Source of the DNA: Bacteroidia bacterium
GTDB lineage: Bacteria; Bacteroidota; Bacteroidia; Flavobacteriales_D; JAUILH01
Length of the DNA stretch: 38,418 bases
Direction: 5' to 3'
NCBI GenBank assembly: GCA_030433115.1
Contig: JAUILH010000023.1
Coordinates: 1-38,418 of the forward strand
The stretch's first letter is position 1; each line of letters opens with the position of its first letter. Positions 8,006 through 18,900 of the stretch are shown one piece after another. The position numbers and the translations under genes were made by a program. The notes under the pieces are model-generated. The model was not told the DNA's origin. It did not search any database and saw only the letters and a list, made by a program, of their open reading frames with translations.

Positions 8006-9286
8006 ATGATTGATAAGAGTTTTTATGGATTTGAAGCCGTCTCTTTTGAAGATTGGATGGCAAAAGTGGAGTCCGATCTGAAAGGGAAGTCTTTGGACGT
8101 TCTAGATCAAGAGGTGAATGATGAGTTTAAGATTCACCCTATGTACAAACGTGAGTTGGATCACCACGTGGATGCTCCGGGACAGTTTCCATTTTTAAGG
8201 GGCGCAAAAACCAGCGGCAATGCTTTTCGTCTGGAACAATCTTTTGATGTAGGAAAGGCAACTGCCAATCAAGACATTTTGGAGGCACTTAAAAATGGTG
8301 CAGAATCAATTGAACTGGAAGGAGAATTGACCGCTGATAATCTGGAAAAGGCATTAAATGGTGTGCATAAAGATTTCATCTGGATTGGTGCCAAAACAGG
8401 TGCCTCAATAGATGAACTTCAGTGTCTCATAAGTATTGCTGGTGAACAGGTATTCCTCAATGCTGATCCCATATTGGATGGCAATGTGTCTATCCAGGAC
8501 TGTCTATCTCTCAATCAAAATAATGATCAGTCCTACTGGTTATCGGCCAATGGTACAAGAATAGCTAATGCGGGAGGAGATGTGGTTCAAGAATTGACCT
8601 ACCTGATTGCAGCTGGCAACCAGTACCTGCATACTTTATTAGAAAACGGAATAGATATCGATACGGCGTCTGCAAAAATCAGCTTTTCACTTGGGCTGGG
8701 TGCCAATTATGTGACTCAAATCTCTAAGGTGAGGGCACTCAGAGTACTCTGGTCTAACTTGGTTAAGCTCTACAAACCACAGCATAGTTGTTCTATGAAT
8801 TGCTGGATTCATGGAGAGACGGTTGCCTGGAATAAGATTCATCAGGACTGTAATAATAACATGCTTAGAGCCACTACTGAGGCCATCAGCGGCGTGTTGG
8901 GAGGTGTGGATAGTCTTAATGTGCGTTCAATTAACTTAAGTCAAAATGATGCTGCACATAATTACCGCATTGCCCGAAACATCTCTCACCTCATTGAAGA
9001 GGAAAGTTACCTCAGTCAAGTTTCCGATCCGCTTGGAGGAAGTTATCTAATTGAAAACCTCACTCAAGATTTGGGCAAAGCAGCCTGGAAGGCATTCAAA
9101 GATATTGAGGCAAAAGGAGGAATTCAGAATTGTCTCTCGGATGTGAAATCTGACATTAAAGCAACACAAGAACAACTGGTGGAGCAGGTTAAGAAAGGAG
9201 AATATAGTTTGATCGGAGCCAATAAGTATGCACCAAAAGATGCCAGCGAATGGTCCGCTAGTGAACTAAAATTTATTGAATTGTGA
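8006..9286 (+). CDS. mutA: methylmalonyl-CoA mutase small (beta) subunit
   Basis: This 426-residue protein is the non-catalytic partner of the adenosylcobalamin-dependent mutase that interconverts methylmalonyl-CoA and succinyl-CoA, linking propionate, odd-chain and branched-chain carbon to the TCA cycle. It resembles the barrel half of MutB, for example in [20 protein letters not shown] and in [14 protein letters not shown] near the C terminus. The cobalamin motif DxHxxG is absent, as expected for this subunit. It is shorter than the roughly 600-residue subunit of actinobacteria because the C-terminal cobalamin-like domain is lacking. ATG at 8006 begins [17 protein letters not shown]. The stop TGA shares one base with the next gene's ATG, so the two subunits are translationally coupled. 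Confidence 0.88.
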   Translation: MIDKSFYGFEAVSFEDWMAKVESDLKGKSLDVLDQEVNDEFKIHPMYKRELDHHVDAPGQFPFLRGAKTSGNAFRLEQSFDVGKATANQDILEALKNGAESIELEGELTADNLEKALNGVHKDFIWIGAKTGASIDELQCLISIAGEQVFLNADPILDGNVSIQDCLSLNQNNDQSYWLSANGTRIANAGGDVVQELTYLIAAGNQYLHTLLENGIDIDTASAKISFSLGLGANYVTQISKVRALRVLWSNLVKLYKPQHSCSMNCWIHGETVAWNKIHQDCNNNMLRATTEAISGVLGGVDSLNVRSINLSQNDAAHNYRIARNISHLIEEESYLSQVSDPLGGSYLIENLTQDLGKAAWKAFKDIEAKGGIQNCLSDVKSDIKATQEQLVEQVKKGEYSLIGANKYAPKDASEWSASELKFIEL

Positions 9287-11418
9287 TGGAAAGATTGGAT
9301 GTAAGTCAGGCAGAGTTGTCCCTGAAAACCGAAGGAACCGCAGAAACAGAATTGAATACCTGGAAGGCTGCTGAAGGTTTGGAGATCAAGTCCTATTTTA
9401 AGTTTGATGATAGTAAAGACTTATCGCATACAAAATACGTATCAGGAATTCCGCCATACTTGAGCGGACCGTATTCCACTATGTATGCCATTCGTCCCTG
9501 GACGGTAAGACAATACGCCGGGTTTAGTACTGCTGAGGAATCAAACGCTTTTTACAGAAGAAATTTGGCTGCCGGGCAAAAGGGACTATCTGTGGCATTC
9601 GATTTGGCAACGCACAGGGGATATGATTCGGACCATGAACGGGTGATTGGTGATGTTGGAAAAGCCGGAGTAGCAATAGATTCGGTTCTCGATATGAAAA
9701 TCCTGTTTGATCAAATTCCACTGGATAAAATGTCGGTGTCAATGACCATGAATGGTGCGGTAATTCCTATTATGGCATTTTACATTGTTGCGGCAGAAGA
9801 ACAAGGTGTGAAACAAGAACAATTGGCGGGTACCATTCAAAACGACATACTTAAGGAATTCATGGTGAGAAATACCTATATCTATCCGCCATTGCCTTCC
9901 ATGAAAATCATATCGGATATTTTTGAGTACACAAGCAAAAACATGCCCAAATTCAACTCTATCAGTATTTCCGGATACCATATGCAAGAAGCCGGAGCTA
10001 CTGCCGATATTGAGCTGGCATATACTTTGGCAGATGGATTACAATATTTGAGAACCGGTGTTGAAGCAGGAATGGATATAGATGCATTCGCTCCAAGACT
10101 GTCATTTTTCTGGGCTATTGGCATGAATCATTTTATGGAAATTGCCAAGATGAGAGCAGGAAGACTATTGTGGGCTAAATTGGTCAATCAATTCAATCCA
10201 AAAAATCCCAAATCCCTGGCCTTGAGGACACATTGTCAAACGAGTGGATGGAGTTTAACTGAACAAGATCCCTTCAATAATGTTGGGCGAACCTGTATTG
10301 AAGCCTTGTCCGCTGCTTTGGGAGGGACTCAATCCTTGCATACCAACGCACTGGATGAAGCCATCGCACTGCCAACAGATTTTTCTGCCAGAATTGCTCG
10401 AAATACCCAATTGTATCTTCAGGAAGAAACGGGTATTACCAAAGTAGTTGATCCGTATGCAGGAAGCTACTATGTAGAATATCTTACTGACCAATTGGTA
10501 CAAAAAGCCTGGGCGCACATTCAGGAAATTGAAGAACTCGGTGGGATGGCAAAAGCAATCGAGACGGGTGTTCCTAAAATGAGGATTGAAGAGGCAGCTG
10601 CTAGAAAACAAGCCAGGATTGATACCGGACAAGATGTGATTGTAGGCGTGAACAAGTATCAGGTAGAAGAGGACAGTCAATTTGATATTTTGGAAGTTGA
10701 CAACCAGAAAGTCCGAATGGATCAAATCGCTAGACTTGAAAAAATGAAAGCAGAGCGTGATGCGGAAGCTGTTCAATTAGCTTTGGACAAACTGGCTGAA
10801 GCGGCAAAAACTGGGGAAGGTAACTTGCTTGAATTGGCTGTAGAAGCAGCCAGGCTTAGAGCTTCTTTGGGTGAGATATCTGACGCTATGGAAAAAAGTT
10901 TTGGTCGATATAAAGCCACGATTAAGTCAATTTCAGGAGTCTATTCTTCAGAAGCTATGGATAACAAAGATTTTAATGAAGCCAGACAGTTGGCAGATAG
11001 GTTTGCAGAATTGGACGGGAGACGTCCGAGAATCATGGTTGCCAAAATGGGGCAGGATGGTCACGACAGAGGTGCAAAGGTCATTGCAACTTCATTTGCT
11101 GATATTGGATTTGATGTAGATATTGGTCCTCTGTTTCAAACACCTGCAGAAGCAGCTAAACAAGCAGTTGAAAATGATGTACATGTGCTCGGGGTCTCTT
11201 CTTTGGCAGCCGGACATAAAACCCTGGTGCCAAAAGTCATTGAAGAATTGTCAAAACTGGGAAGAGCAGATATTTTGGTGATAGCCGGAGGTGTGATCCC
11301 TCAGCAAGACTATGATTATTTGTATGAAGCTGGTGTAGTAGGTGTCTTTGGACCTGGAACCAAAATCCCAAAAGCCGCCTCAGATATATTGAACATTCTG
11401 ATAGAAGCGTATCAATAA
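9286..11418 (+). CDS. mutB: methylmalonyl-CoA mutase large (alpha) subunit
   Basis: This 710-residue catalytic subunit contains a substrate-binding TIM barrel (about 30-560) with the family block [20 protein letters not shown] and [13 protein letters not shown]. The C-terminal cobalamin-binding domain (about 575-710) carries [10 protein letters not shown]; His593 is the expected lower ligand of the cofactor. GVSSLAAGH and VIAGGVIP, typical of this fold, follow. Length matches the family. I place the start at ATG 9286, which overlaps mutA's TGA (TGATG); an in-frame GTG one codon earlier is possible but less likely. No methylmalonyl-CoA epimerase or MeaB chaperone gene is present in the window. 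Confidence 0.95.
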   Translation: MERLDVSQAELSLKTEGTAETELNTWKAAEGLEIKSYFKFDDSKDLSHTKYVSGIPPYLSGPYSTMYAIRPWTVRQYAGFSTAEESNAFYRRNLAAGQKGLSVAFDLATHRGYDSDHERVIGDVGKAGVAIDSVLDMKILFDQIPLDKMSVSMTMNGAVIPIMAFYIVAAEEQGVKQEQLAGTIQNDILKEFMVRNTYIYPPLPSMKIISDIFEYTSKNMPKFNSISISGYHMQEAGATADIELAYTLADGLQYLRTGVEAGMDIDAFAPRLSFFWAIGMNHFMEIAKMRAGRLLWAKLVNQFNPKNPKSLALRTHCQTSGWSLTEQDPFNNVGRTCIEALSAALGGTQSLHTNALDEAIALPTDFSARIARNTQLYLQEETGITKVVDPYAGSYYVEYLTDQLVQKAWAHIQEIEELGGMAKAIETGVPKMRIEEAAARKQARIDTGQDVIVGVNKYQVEEDSQFDILEVDNQKVRMDQIARLEKMKAERDAEAVQLALDKLAEAAKTGEGNLLELAVEAARLRASLGEISDAMEKSFGRYKATIKSISGVYSSEAMDNKDFNEARQLADRFAELDGRRPRIMVAKMGQDGHDRGAKVIATSFADIGFDVDIGPLFQTPAEAAKQAVENDVHVLGVSSLAAGHKTLVPKVIEELSKLGRADILVIAGGVIPQQDYDYLYEAGVVGVFGPGTKIPKAASDILNILIEAYQ

Positions 11419-11457
11419 TGTATCTTTTCTCGTATACATCATTACACATATGTGCAA

Positions 11458-11907
11458 ATGAGTAAATTATTTAATCCGGAAAATGTGGGTGGTTTAAAGC
11501 CATTGGATTACCCTACCAAAATTTTGATGGCCTGGGGAGAAGCCATTGATGGCAACGACCAAATTCGAGATTGGTTGATAAAAAATGGCTACCGCGAATT
11601 GGGCTTGTTTTCCTATGCCTTAAGAAACAGTGACTCCGCAAAAAAATGGCTTGCAGAAAACGGTTATGCACATCTTTTGGCGGTGATCAATGGGGGAGAG
11701 GGCAACAAAAAAGCCATTCAATGGTTGTATTTGGCTGGGTATGACATCCTGGCTTCAATGGCTAGAACCATTGATGGAGATGAGGAAGGTTTCAAATGGT
11801 TGATCGGACACAATCACAAGATATTCGGCTTATTGGCTCGAAAAATGATGGTGGTAAAAGACATGATTGAGGATGATAACCGTGATCCTCATAAGATTAA
11901 CTTCTAA
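11458..11907 (+). CDS. small protein of four exact 25-residue repeats, unknown function
   Basis: The protein has 149 residues and no signal peptide or membrane segment. Residues 29-128 divide into four units of exactly 25 residues (29-53, 54-78, 79-103, 104-128). Each has Trp-Leu at positions 11-12 (Trp39, 64, 89, 114), and three of the four have Gly-Tyr at 16-17. A half unit (DYPTKILMAWGE, 17-28) precedes them and an acidic 21-residue tail follows. The pattern suggests paired helices stacked into a solenoid (inference). I do not recognise the family. The chosen ATG at 11458 is two codons inside a possible GTG start at 11452. It lies 39 bp after mutB and may be co-transcribed, though an effect on the mutase is only a guess. 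Its last four bases overlap the convergent PorP/SprF gene. Confidence 0.75.
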   Translation: MSKLFNPENVGGLKPLDYPTKILMAWGEAIDGNDQIRDWLIKNGYRELGLFSYALRNSDSAKKWLAENGYAHLLAVINGGEGNKKAIQWLYLAGYDILASMARTIDGDEEGFKWLIGHNHKIFGLLARKMMVVKDMIEDDNRDPHKINF

Positions 11908-12944
11908 TAGTCCACACATTCCAAAAATCTGCTAGAGAATTTTCGTTTGGAACGCTTGACCAATCCGTAGAATACCACAGCATCTTTTAGATGGATGATC
12001 ACAGACATTTCATGACTTCCCATGCTGGCAGTCTTAAGTCTGGAAACCGTAAAGTCGAAACTGTATGTGAATTTCATTCGAGTATCGTTTACCTTCAAAA
12101 AGGCACCCAAGTTGAAAATGAAGGAATCATAGGACTTAAAATTGAACTTGTAATTTCTATTTCTGAACCAAAACCCTGTGAAAATTGGGTATTTCATGAT
12201 GTTCATCCCAAACTGGAAGGTTTCAATGTTACTTTGTCTTTCATAAATCAATCCAGGGGCATAAATCACATTCTGCCATTCAATGTTTGTATTGGCATGA
12301 AAGACAAATTTTCTGGGTAATCGACCTTGTTCACTTAAAAAAGCATCTCTCGGTCTGGTTAGGTGATGGAATGCAAATCCAATGGTTGTTACGGCTTGAT
12401 AGTCACTTGTGCGGTTGTTCGGGTTGTTATAACGCACTGCCGCCCCAGCAGCAAAATCCGGGTACATCACCTGATTGTTTCCCGGTACAACAAAGGAGGT
12501 TGGATTCACATCTCCAAAAACTTCATCCAATTGATCGCTAAATACGAATTGAGAGAAATCGACATGCTTGTGAACGAAAGAACCGCTCATGCCCATTTGA
12601 AGTCGTAAATTCCTTGTTTCAATAGGTCTGTAAGAATAATGAAATCCTACAAAGTTGGTTCTTAAGTTGCCTTCTCCTTCATTGTCCGAAACGGCGATCA
12701 GCCCCAAGCCAATTTTATTAATGGCCTGAGCATCTGCAGCAAAAGAGAATGTATTGAATTTACTAGGTATTGGTCCCCACAAGTTTCTGTAATTCGCATT
12801 TAAATGAAGCCCGCCATTGATGGCAGTCATTCCCGGATTGTAGTACAAATTGTTGTGGAAGAACTGTGTGAAATTGGGATCTTGAGCTGACAATGAATTC
12901 GTCAACAATACCAATAAAGTAATATGTGCCAAACGTTTCATCAT
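11904..12944 (-). CDS. PorP/SprF family outer-membrane protein, T9SS-associated
   Basis: This 346-residue protein has a signal peptide ending in SLSAQ, then the family opening DPNFTQFFHNNLYYNPGMTA and a series of amphipathic beta strands ending near the C terminus, consistent with an outer-membrane barrel. Members of the PorP/SprF family are encoded next to large surface proteins with type B sorting domains and help secrete or anchor them, as SprF does for SprB. That is exactly the context here: the ATG at 12944 overlaps the stop of the 2322-residue PKD gene as ATGA, so partner and cargo are coupled. A second ATG follows at 12941. The 3' end overlaps the convergent repeat-protein gene by four bases. 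Confidence 0.88.
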   Translation of the reverse strand: MMKRLAHITLLVLLTNSLSAQDPNFTQFFHNNLYYNPGMTAINGGLHLNANYRNLWGPIPSKFNTFSFAADAQAINKIGLGLIAVSDNEGEGNLRTNFVGFHYSYRPIETRNLRLQMGMSGSFVHKHVDFSQFVFSDQLDEVFGDVNPTSFVVPGNNQVMYPDFAAGAAVRYNNPNNRTSDYQAVTTIGFAFHHLTRPRDAFLSEQGRLPRKFVFHANTNIEWQNVIYAPGLIYERQSNIETFQFGMNIMKYPIFTGFWFRNRNYKFNFKSYDSFIFNLGAFLKVNDTRMKFTYSFDFTVSRLKTASMGSHEMSVIIHLKDAVVFYGLVKRSKRKFSSRFLECVDY

Positions 12945-15900
12945 CTCAGTATGGTAACTGTTCCGGAGCGTTTCAAGCTGCCGTTTGAATATTTTTTACC
13001 TTGCCAAATGGTATTGTCTCTAAAAGTAGCCTCAACTTTCCACACATAGGCATCTTGTGGCATTGGCACACCTTCAAATGTCCCGTCCCAATATTCCGTA
13101 GGTCTTCCATCAGTGTCAATTGCACTCGATTCCCAAAGTAGATTTCCCCAGGCATCATACACACCAATATGATAGCTTTCCAAACCAACACCTTTCGGAA
13201 TGAAATTGGCTACCTCAAAACTATTGTGTCCCGGATACATGGCATTTGGAATATGGAGTCCCTTGAAGTAATCTACAATGACATTTTTGACAATGGTATC
13301 TGTACAACCAAACTCATTGGTAGCAACTAAGGTCGTGCTGAACTCACCGATCTGGTAGAATCTAAATATGGGATTGACATCTGTACTCGTTCCAAAACTG
13401 CCGAACCACCATTCATAGCTTAGCGCTCCTGAAGAGAGGTTTGTATATTCTACTGTTCCACTTAAGGGATCTGGATTTTGGACATTGACATAGGAAAAAT
13501 CAGCGGTAGGACTTGGATGAACCACGATTGGGGTGCTCAATGAAACAGTATCACCACAGCCACCCAAACCATAAGTATGGAGTGTAATAATGTAGTTCCC
13601 CGGAGCGGTATATTCATGTGACGGATTGGCATCTGTAGATGTATTGCCGTCACCGAAATCCCACACGTAATTTGTTCCAAAAGTACTGTTATTAGTGAAA
13701 TTAACTGCTTGAAGTGCGCATGCAGTATCTCCTGAAATCGTAAAGTCAGCAATAGGAAGTGGGTATACGGTAAAATCTTTTGTCATGGTATCAGTACAAC
13801 CAAATTGATTGCTGGCAACCAGTTCAATAGAATAGGTTCCGGTTGTTGTATAATCTGTAGTTGGATCAGTCAATGCAGAGGTCTGTCCATTATCAAAATC
13901 CCAGGCATAGGCTACTGCCCCCGTAGAATTATTGGTGAAATTAACTGTGACCGGAATGTAGCAACTGCTGTCTTGCGACAAATCAAAATCTGCAGAAGGA
14001 ACCGGATAAACAGTGATGTTTTGTTGAGTCGTGTCAGTACAGCCATTTAAGTGGGTAGCCACTAAGGTGATCACGAAATTTCCATCAATACCATAAGTAT
14101 GGTTTGGACTGGTATTCACACTTGAATTCCCGTCTCCAAAATACCATTCATAGAAAGTTGCATTACTTGAGGTATTGGTAAAGTTAACAGGTAGAGGATA
14201 ACAACCATTTGGTGGATTGAAATTAAAATCGGCTATTGGATTAACTCTCACAACCACTGGTTTGGTGATACTTGCCGTGCAGCCATTTGTCAATGAGGTT
14301 CCAGTTAGAGTGACATTGTAAGTTCCTGAGGAAATGTATGAATGATTCGGATTGCTTAAGGTAGAGGTATTGCCATCTCCAAAATCCCAGTCCACACTTG
14401 CCAGCCCAACAGATAGGTTAGTAAACGTAAAATCTTGATTCACGCAAACAGAGTCCGGTGCTGTTGTGAAGTCTACTACAGGGGATGGGTTAACGGTTAT
14501 GGAAACACTGGCTGTGTCATAACTACATCCATCATTCACAAAGAGCTGAACATTGTAGGTTCCGGGGTTGACAAAAGTGTGCGTTGGGTCATGCAGTGTA
14601 GACACATTCCCATCTCCAAAATCCCAGCTGTAAAAAGTCGAGCTTTGAGAGAACTGAGTGAAATTAACTGTCAATGGTTCGCAGCCAACGGTCTGATCAG
14701 CGTTAAAGAAAGCCGTCACACTATTTGGAAGTACCGTAATGGTGTGGTAGGCTGTGTCTGATCCACATTCGTTTTCAACCACTAACATAATGGTGTATGT
14801 AGTATCGCTGGCACCGGTTGTAAACGTATGGTTGAATAATGAATCTGATGTATTGCTGGTTGTACCGTCTCCAAAATCCCAGAAATAAGTGTCAGGAAGC
14901 CCAAGGCTACTATTAGAGAAATCCAGAGTTAACGGGCTGCATCCTGTATTCACATTTGTACCGAAAATAGCTGTGGGAGAGGGCATGACCTGTACAGAAT
15001 CTGTATGACTTACAGTGCCGCAAAAGTTAGTTACATCTAATTGTATGTAATAAATACTATCTGCCAAAACACCTTGTTGATAAACTTCATTCGCTGGATT
15101 GGCTAAATTGGACGTATTGCCATTCCCAAAGTTCCAGGAATAAGAAATACTTTGTCCCGATGATAAATCAGTAAAAGCAACATTCAACGGTGCGCATCCT
15201 GAATCAGGAGCTACTGTGAAGTTGGCTGTTGGTGGCTCCATTACATCAATAGTTCCCGAAATGGAGTCCAAACATCCTGTACCGGAGCTTGCAATCAATT
15301 GAATGGTGTAGGTGCCAATAGCATTGTACGTATGACTTGGATTCGTCGCAATAGATCCGTTTCCGTCTCCGAAATCCCACTGATAACTGCTGGCACCGAG
15401 ACTGGTGTTATTAAAGTTTTCTGCTATTCCCACACAAGCGATTGGATTATTAGTAAATGATGGTACCGGAAGTGGATTTACAGTTGCTAAGAGCGTGTCC
15501 GTGTTAAGACATGTAGTCACTGGATCTGTGTAACTGTAGATTATGTTGTGAGTGCCATTTCCGGCTGTCGCAGGATCAAATGTACCAAGAACAGGGTCTG
15601 TAATTCCCACGCCCGACCATGTTCCTCCGGCTGGTGTTCCTGAAAAGTTAACCGCTGGTTCTGAGATGCAAAAATCCTGATCCAAACCTGCATTAACCGT
15701 TGGTAAATCATGAACGGTTACTTGTATTTGGTCGGTAGTTAAGCAATTCCCTGCCCCGATTGAATAGTCAAGGATAAAAATGCCTGAAGTAATGGGGGAA
15801 TAGTCACCATTCGGAAGAACGTTGGTACCCGTCCATGTGCCTCCCGCAGGTAGTCCCCCAAGATTGATAGTGGGTTCATTGATACAAAATTCTACATCCG

Positions 15901-18900
15901 GACCAGCATCTGCCTGCACAGGATCAACAACGGTGATCACCATGTCGTCATTTGCTGAACAACCTGAGGCAAGAGAGTAAGTGTAGGTGACGGTAAAAGT
16001 TCCGATACCAGAAGGCGTGAATTGACCTCCTGAGGTCATATTCGGTCCACTCCAGATTCCACCGGCAGGACTTCCATTAAATTGAACAGGAATGGCCTGG
16101 TTACATAGGGTTGTATCGTTCCCCGCACTTACAATGGGCAGCGCATTAACCGTAGCTACCAAACTATCAATGTTGTTGCAGCCTGTTACCGGATCCTGGT
16201 AAGTGTAATATAAAGTATGAAGCCCTAAACCAGCAGTCATTGCAGTGAACTCTCCAGTTGGATTGGTAATTCCATTTCCTGACCATGTGCCCCCGACTGG
16301 CATACCGGAGAGATTGAGAGGATTTGCATCCAGGCAAATGTCAAAGTCCGCTCCAGCATCAACCACCGGTAAATCATGCACCGTGATGTCCTTATTGTCG
16401 GTAGTTAAACATGAGCCTACACCAACAGAATAGGTAACAGTATGAACGCCAGCACCGCTTACACCAGGATCAAAATCATTGCTTATTACCCCTGTCCCAG
16501 ACCAGTTTCCTCCATTTGGAGAACCGTTTAATGTGAAGACACCTGCATCTATGCAAACAGTTGTGTCGTTACCAGCATCTGCTGGAATTGGATCAACAAC
16601 TGTCACAACCAAACTGTCAAGGTTTGAACAATTATTACCATCCGTATAATCATAATATACAGTAAAGGTTCCGATTCCGGCAGGAGTAAACTGACCGCCA
16701 GCATTGATATGCGGACCAGACCAATTCCCACCGACAGGAGTTCCCGTTAATTGAATGGCCACAGGTTGGTTGCAAGCAGTGGTATCGTTCCCCGCATTCA
16801 CCAAAGGCAGATCATTCACCGTGATATCCAGATTGTCATCGTTATTGCATCCGGTTGTTGCATCTGTGTATGAATAGTTAACAGTGAATGTGCCAGCTCC
16901 ACTAAGAGTCGGATCGAAATTTCCTCCTGCAGTCACCACTGAACCAGACCAGCCCCCGCCTGCTGGGCTGCCATTTAATACCAGAATACCGTTGTCAATA
17001 CAAATCGTTTCGTCTAAACCAGCATCTACTACCGGTAAATCAAGAACGGTGATTTCAATGTCTTCTGAGGTGGTGCAAGAACCACTGCCAAACGTATAAG
17101 TCAATGTGTTGACGCCAACCGTAGCTGGGGTGAATGCCCCCCCACTACTAACATTGGTACCGGTCCAGGTTCCCCCGGCTGGAGAAGCGGATAGATTCAA
17201 TATTGCAGAGGTGAGGCAAACACTGGTGTCATTTCCAAGAGCAATAATAGCTGGATCAATCACATTTACCTGAACTGTGTCGATTTGAGTACAGCCATTT
17301 CCATCGGTAAATGAGTAAAAAACCTCTTCAGTTACAACACCTGCCGGCGTGTAAATACCGCCTGTTGTAATATTTGGTCCTGACCATGAACCACCTGCCG
17401 GAGTGCCAATTAATTGCTCTCCTACTGGCTGATTACATAAGGTAGTATCCGGTCCTCCATCAACAAGAGGAAGTGGGTTTACATTGACAGTGACTTGAAT
17501 GGTATGGTCGCATCCACCTGTTGTTCCTGTGACGTCATACACAATAGTTGAGGAGGGAAATGCATCCACAGTTGCTCCTGTAGTAGCACTTAAACCAGTA
17601 GCAGGTGACCAGGTGTAAGTAGTCGCTCCTGATGCCGTAAGGGACACTGTGTCGCCTTCACAAATGGTAGCAGGGCTCGGAATTACTGTCACTACTGGTG
17701 CTGGATCAATAGTAACATTCAAATTTGCCGGTTGAGATGGGCAACCGCCATTGTCAATTACCAGTTGATAGGCACCGGAATTGGCAGCTGTTGTATTCGG
17801 AATAAATGGATCTTCCAGATTTGAAGTAAAAGCGTTTGGTCCGGTCCAACTGTATGTTCCTCCTGCCACTGCATTGGACGTTAGGAATAGTGTATCTCCT
17901 TCACAAATGGGGGCGTTACTTCCTATTGTTGGAATGGCAGGAGCAGCATTCACAGTTACATTTTGACTTGCATTTGCTGTTCCGCATGAATTTGTGGCAG
18001 CTACGGTTATCGTAGGGGTGCCGGCAGTATTGAAAGTGACTGAGCCAGGTGTTTGTCCGTTAAAGGTTCCGGGAGTACCTCCAGGAAATGTCCAGTTGTA
18101 AGAAGTGATCGGATTGTCGCAATCGTTGAAAGTTGCGATTGGACTTACAGCCTGTCCTTCACAAATGGTTCCCAATGGCGGAAAGTCGATCTCCGGTATG
18201 GTGTAAACGTTCACAGTGTCTTGATGGGTAAAAGTTCCACAAGCATTGGTCACGCTCAAGGTGATGATGTATTCTCCTGGGTCCAAAAACTCAAATTCAG
18301 GGTTAATGGAATTTTGGTCGGTTCCGTTAATGAAATTGAACGTTCCTGTTGCAGGATTACATGGCGATCCGTTAAAAGTAACAGTCCATAAATTGGTGGT
18401 GTCACAAATGTCGATGGCAGAAGTAAGGTTGGTGGATTGCACATTTAAAGGCAAGCAACCTTCTTTCGGAGTGATAGAGAAGTCAGGAACAGGTGCTGCT
18501 TCAATACAAATGGTATGCGTTTCTGTAGAATTGCCACAACTGTTAGACGCCGTCAGGGATACAGTATATGTACCGGGGGTAGTATAGGTATGTGTTTGAG
18601 GTGCATTATTAAAAACGTTGGCAGTGGTTCCATCGCCAAAATCCCATTGGTAGAATGTCGCGTTTGAGCAGGTATTGTTAAAGCCCTCTATGCTTGTATT
18701 GGTGAAATTAACCAGTGTATTCACACAAGCAGGATTTGGAGCGGCTGAAAAATGAGCTTCAGGTCCTGTGTACACCCTTACAGGATTCACTGTTGCTACA
18801 GATTGGTCACAAGAGTTGATCGCCGTAATGGTAAAAGTAAAAGCGCCACCAGCACCACATGAGCTTTCAGTGTAAGTATGACAAATGGTAGGCGGCACAG

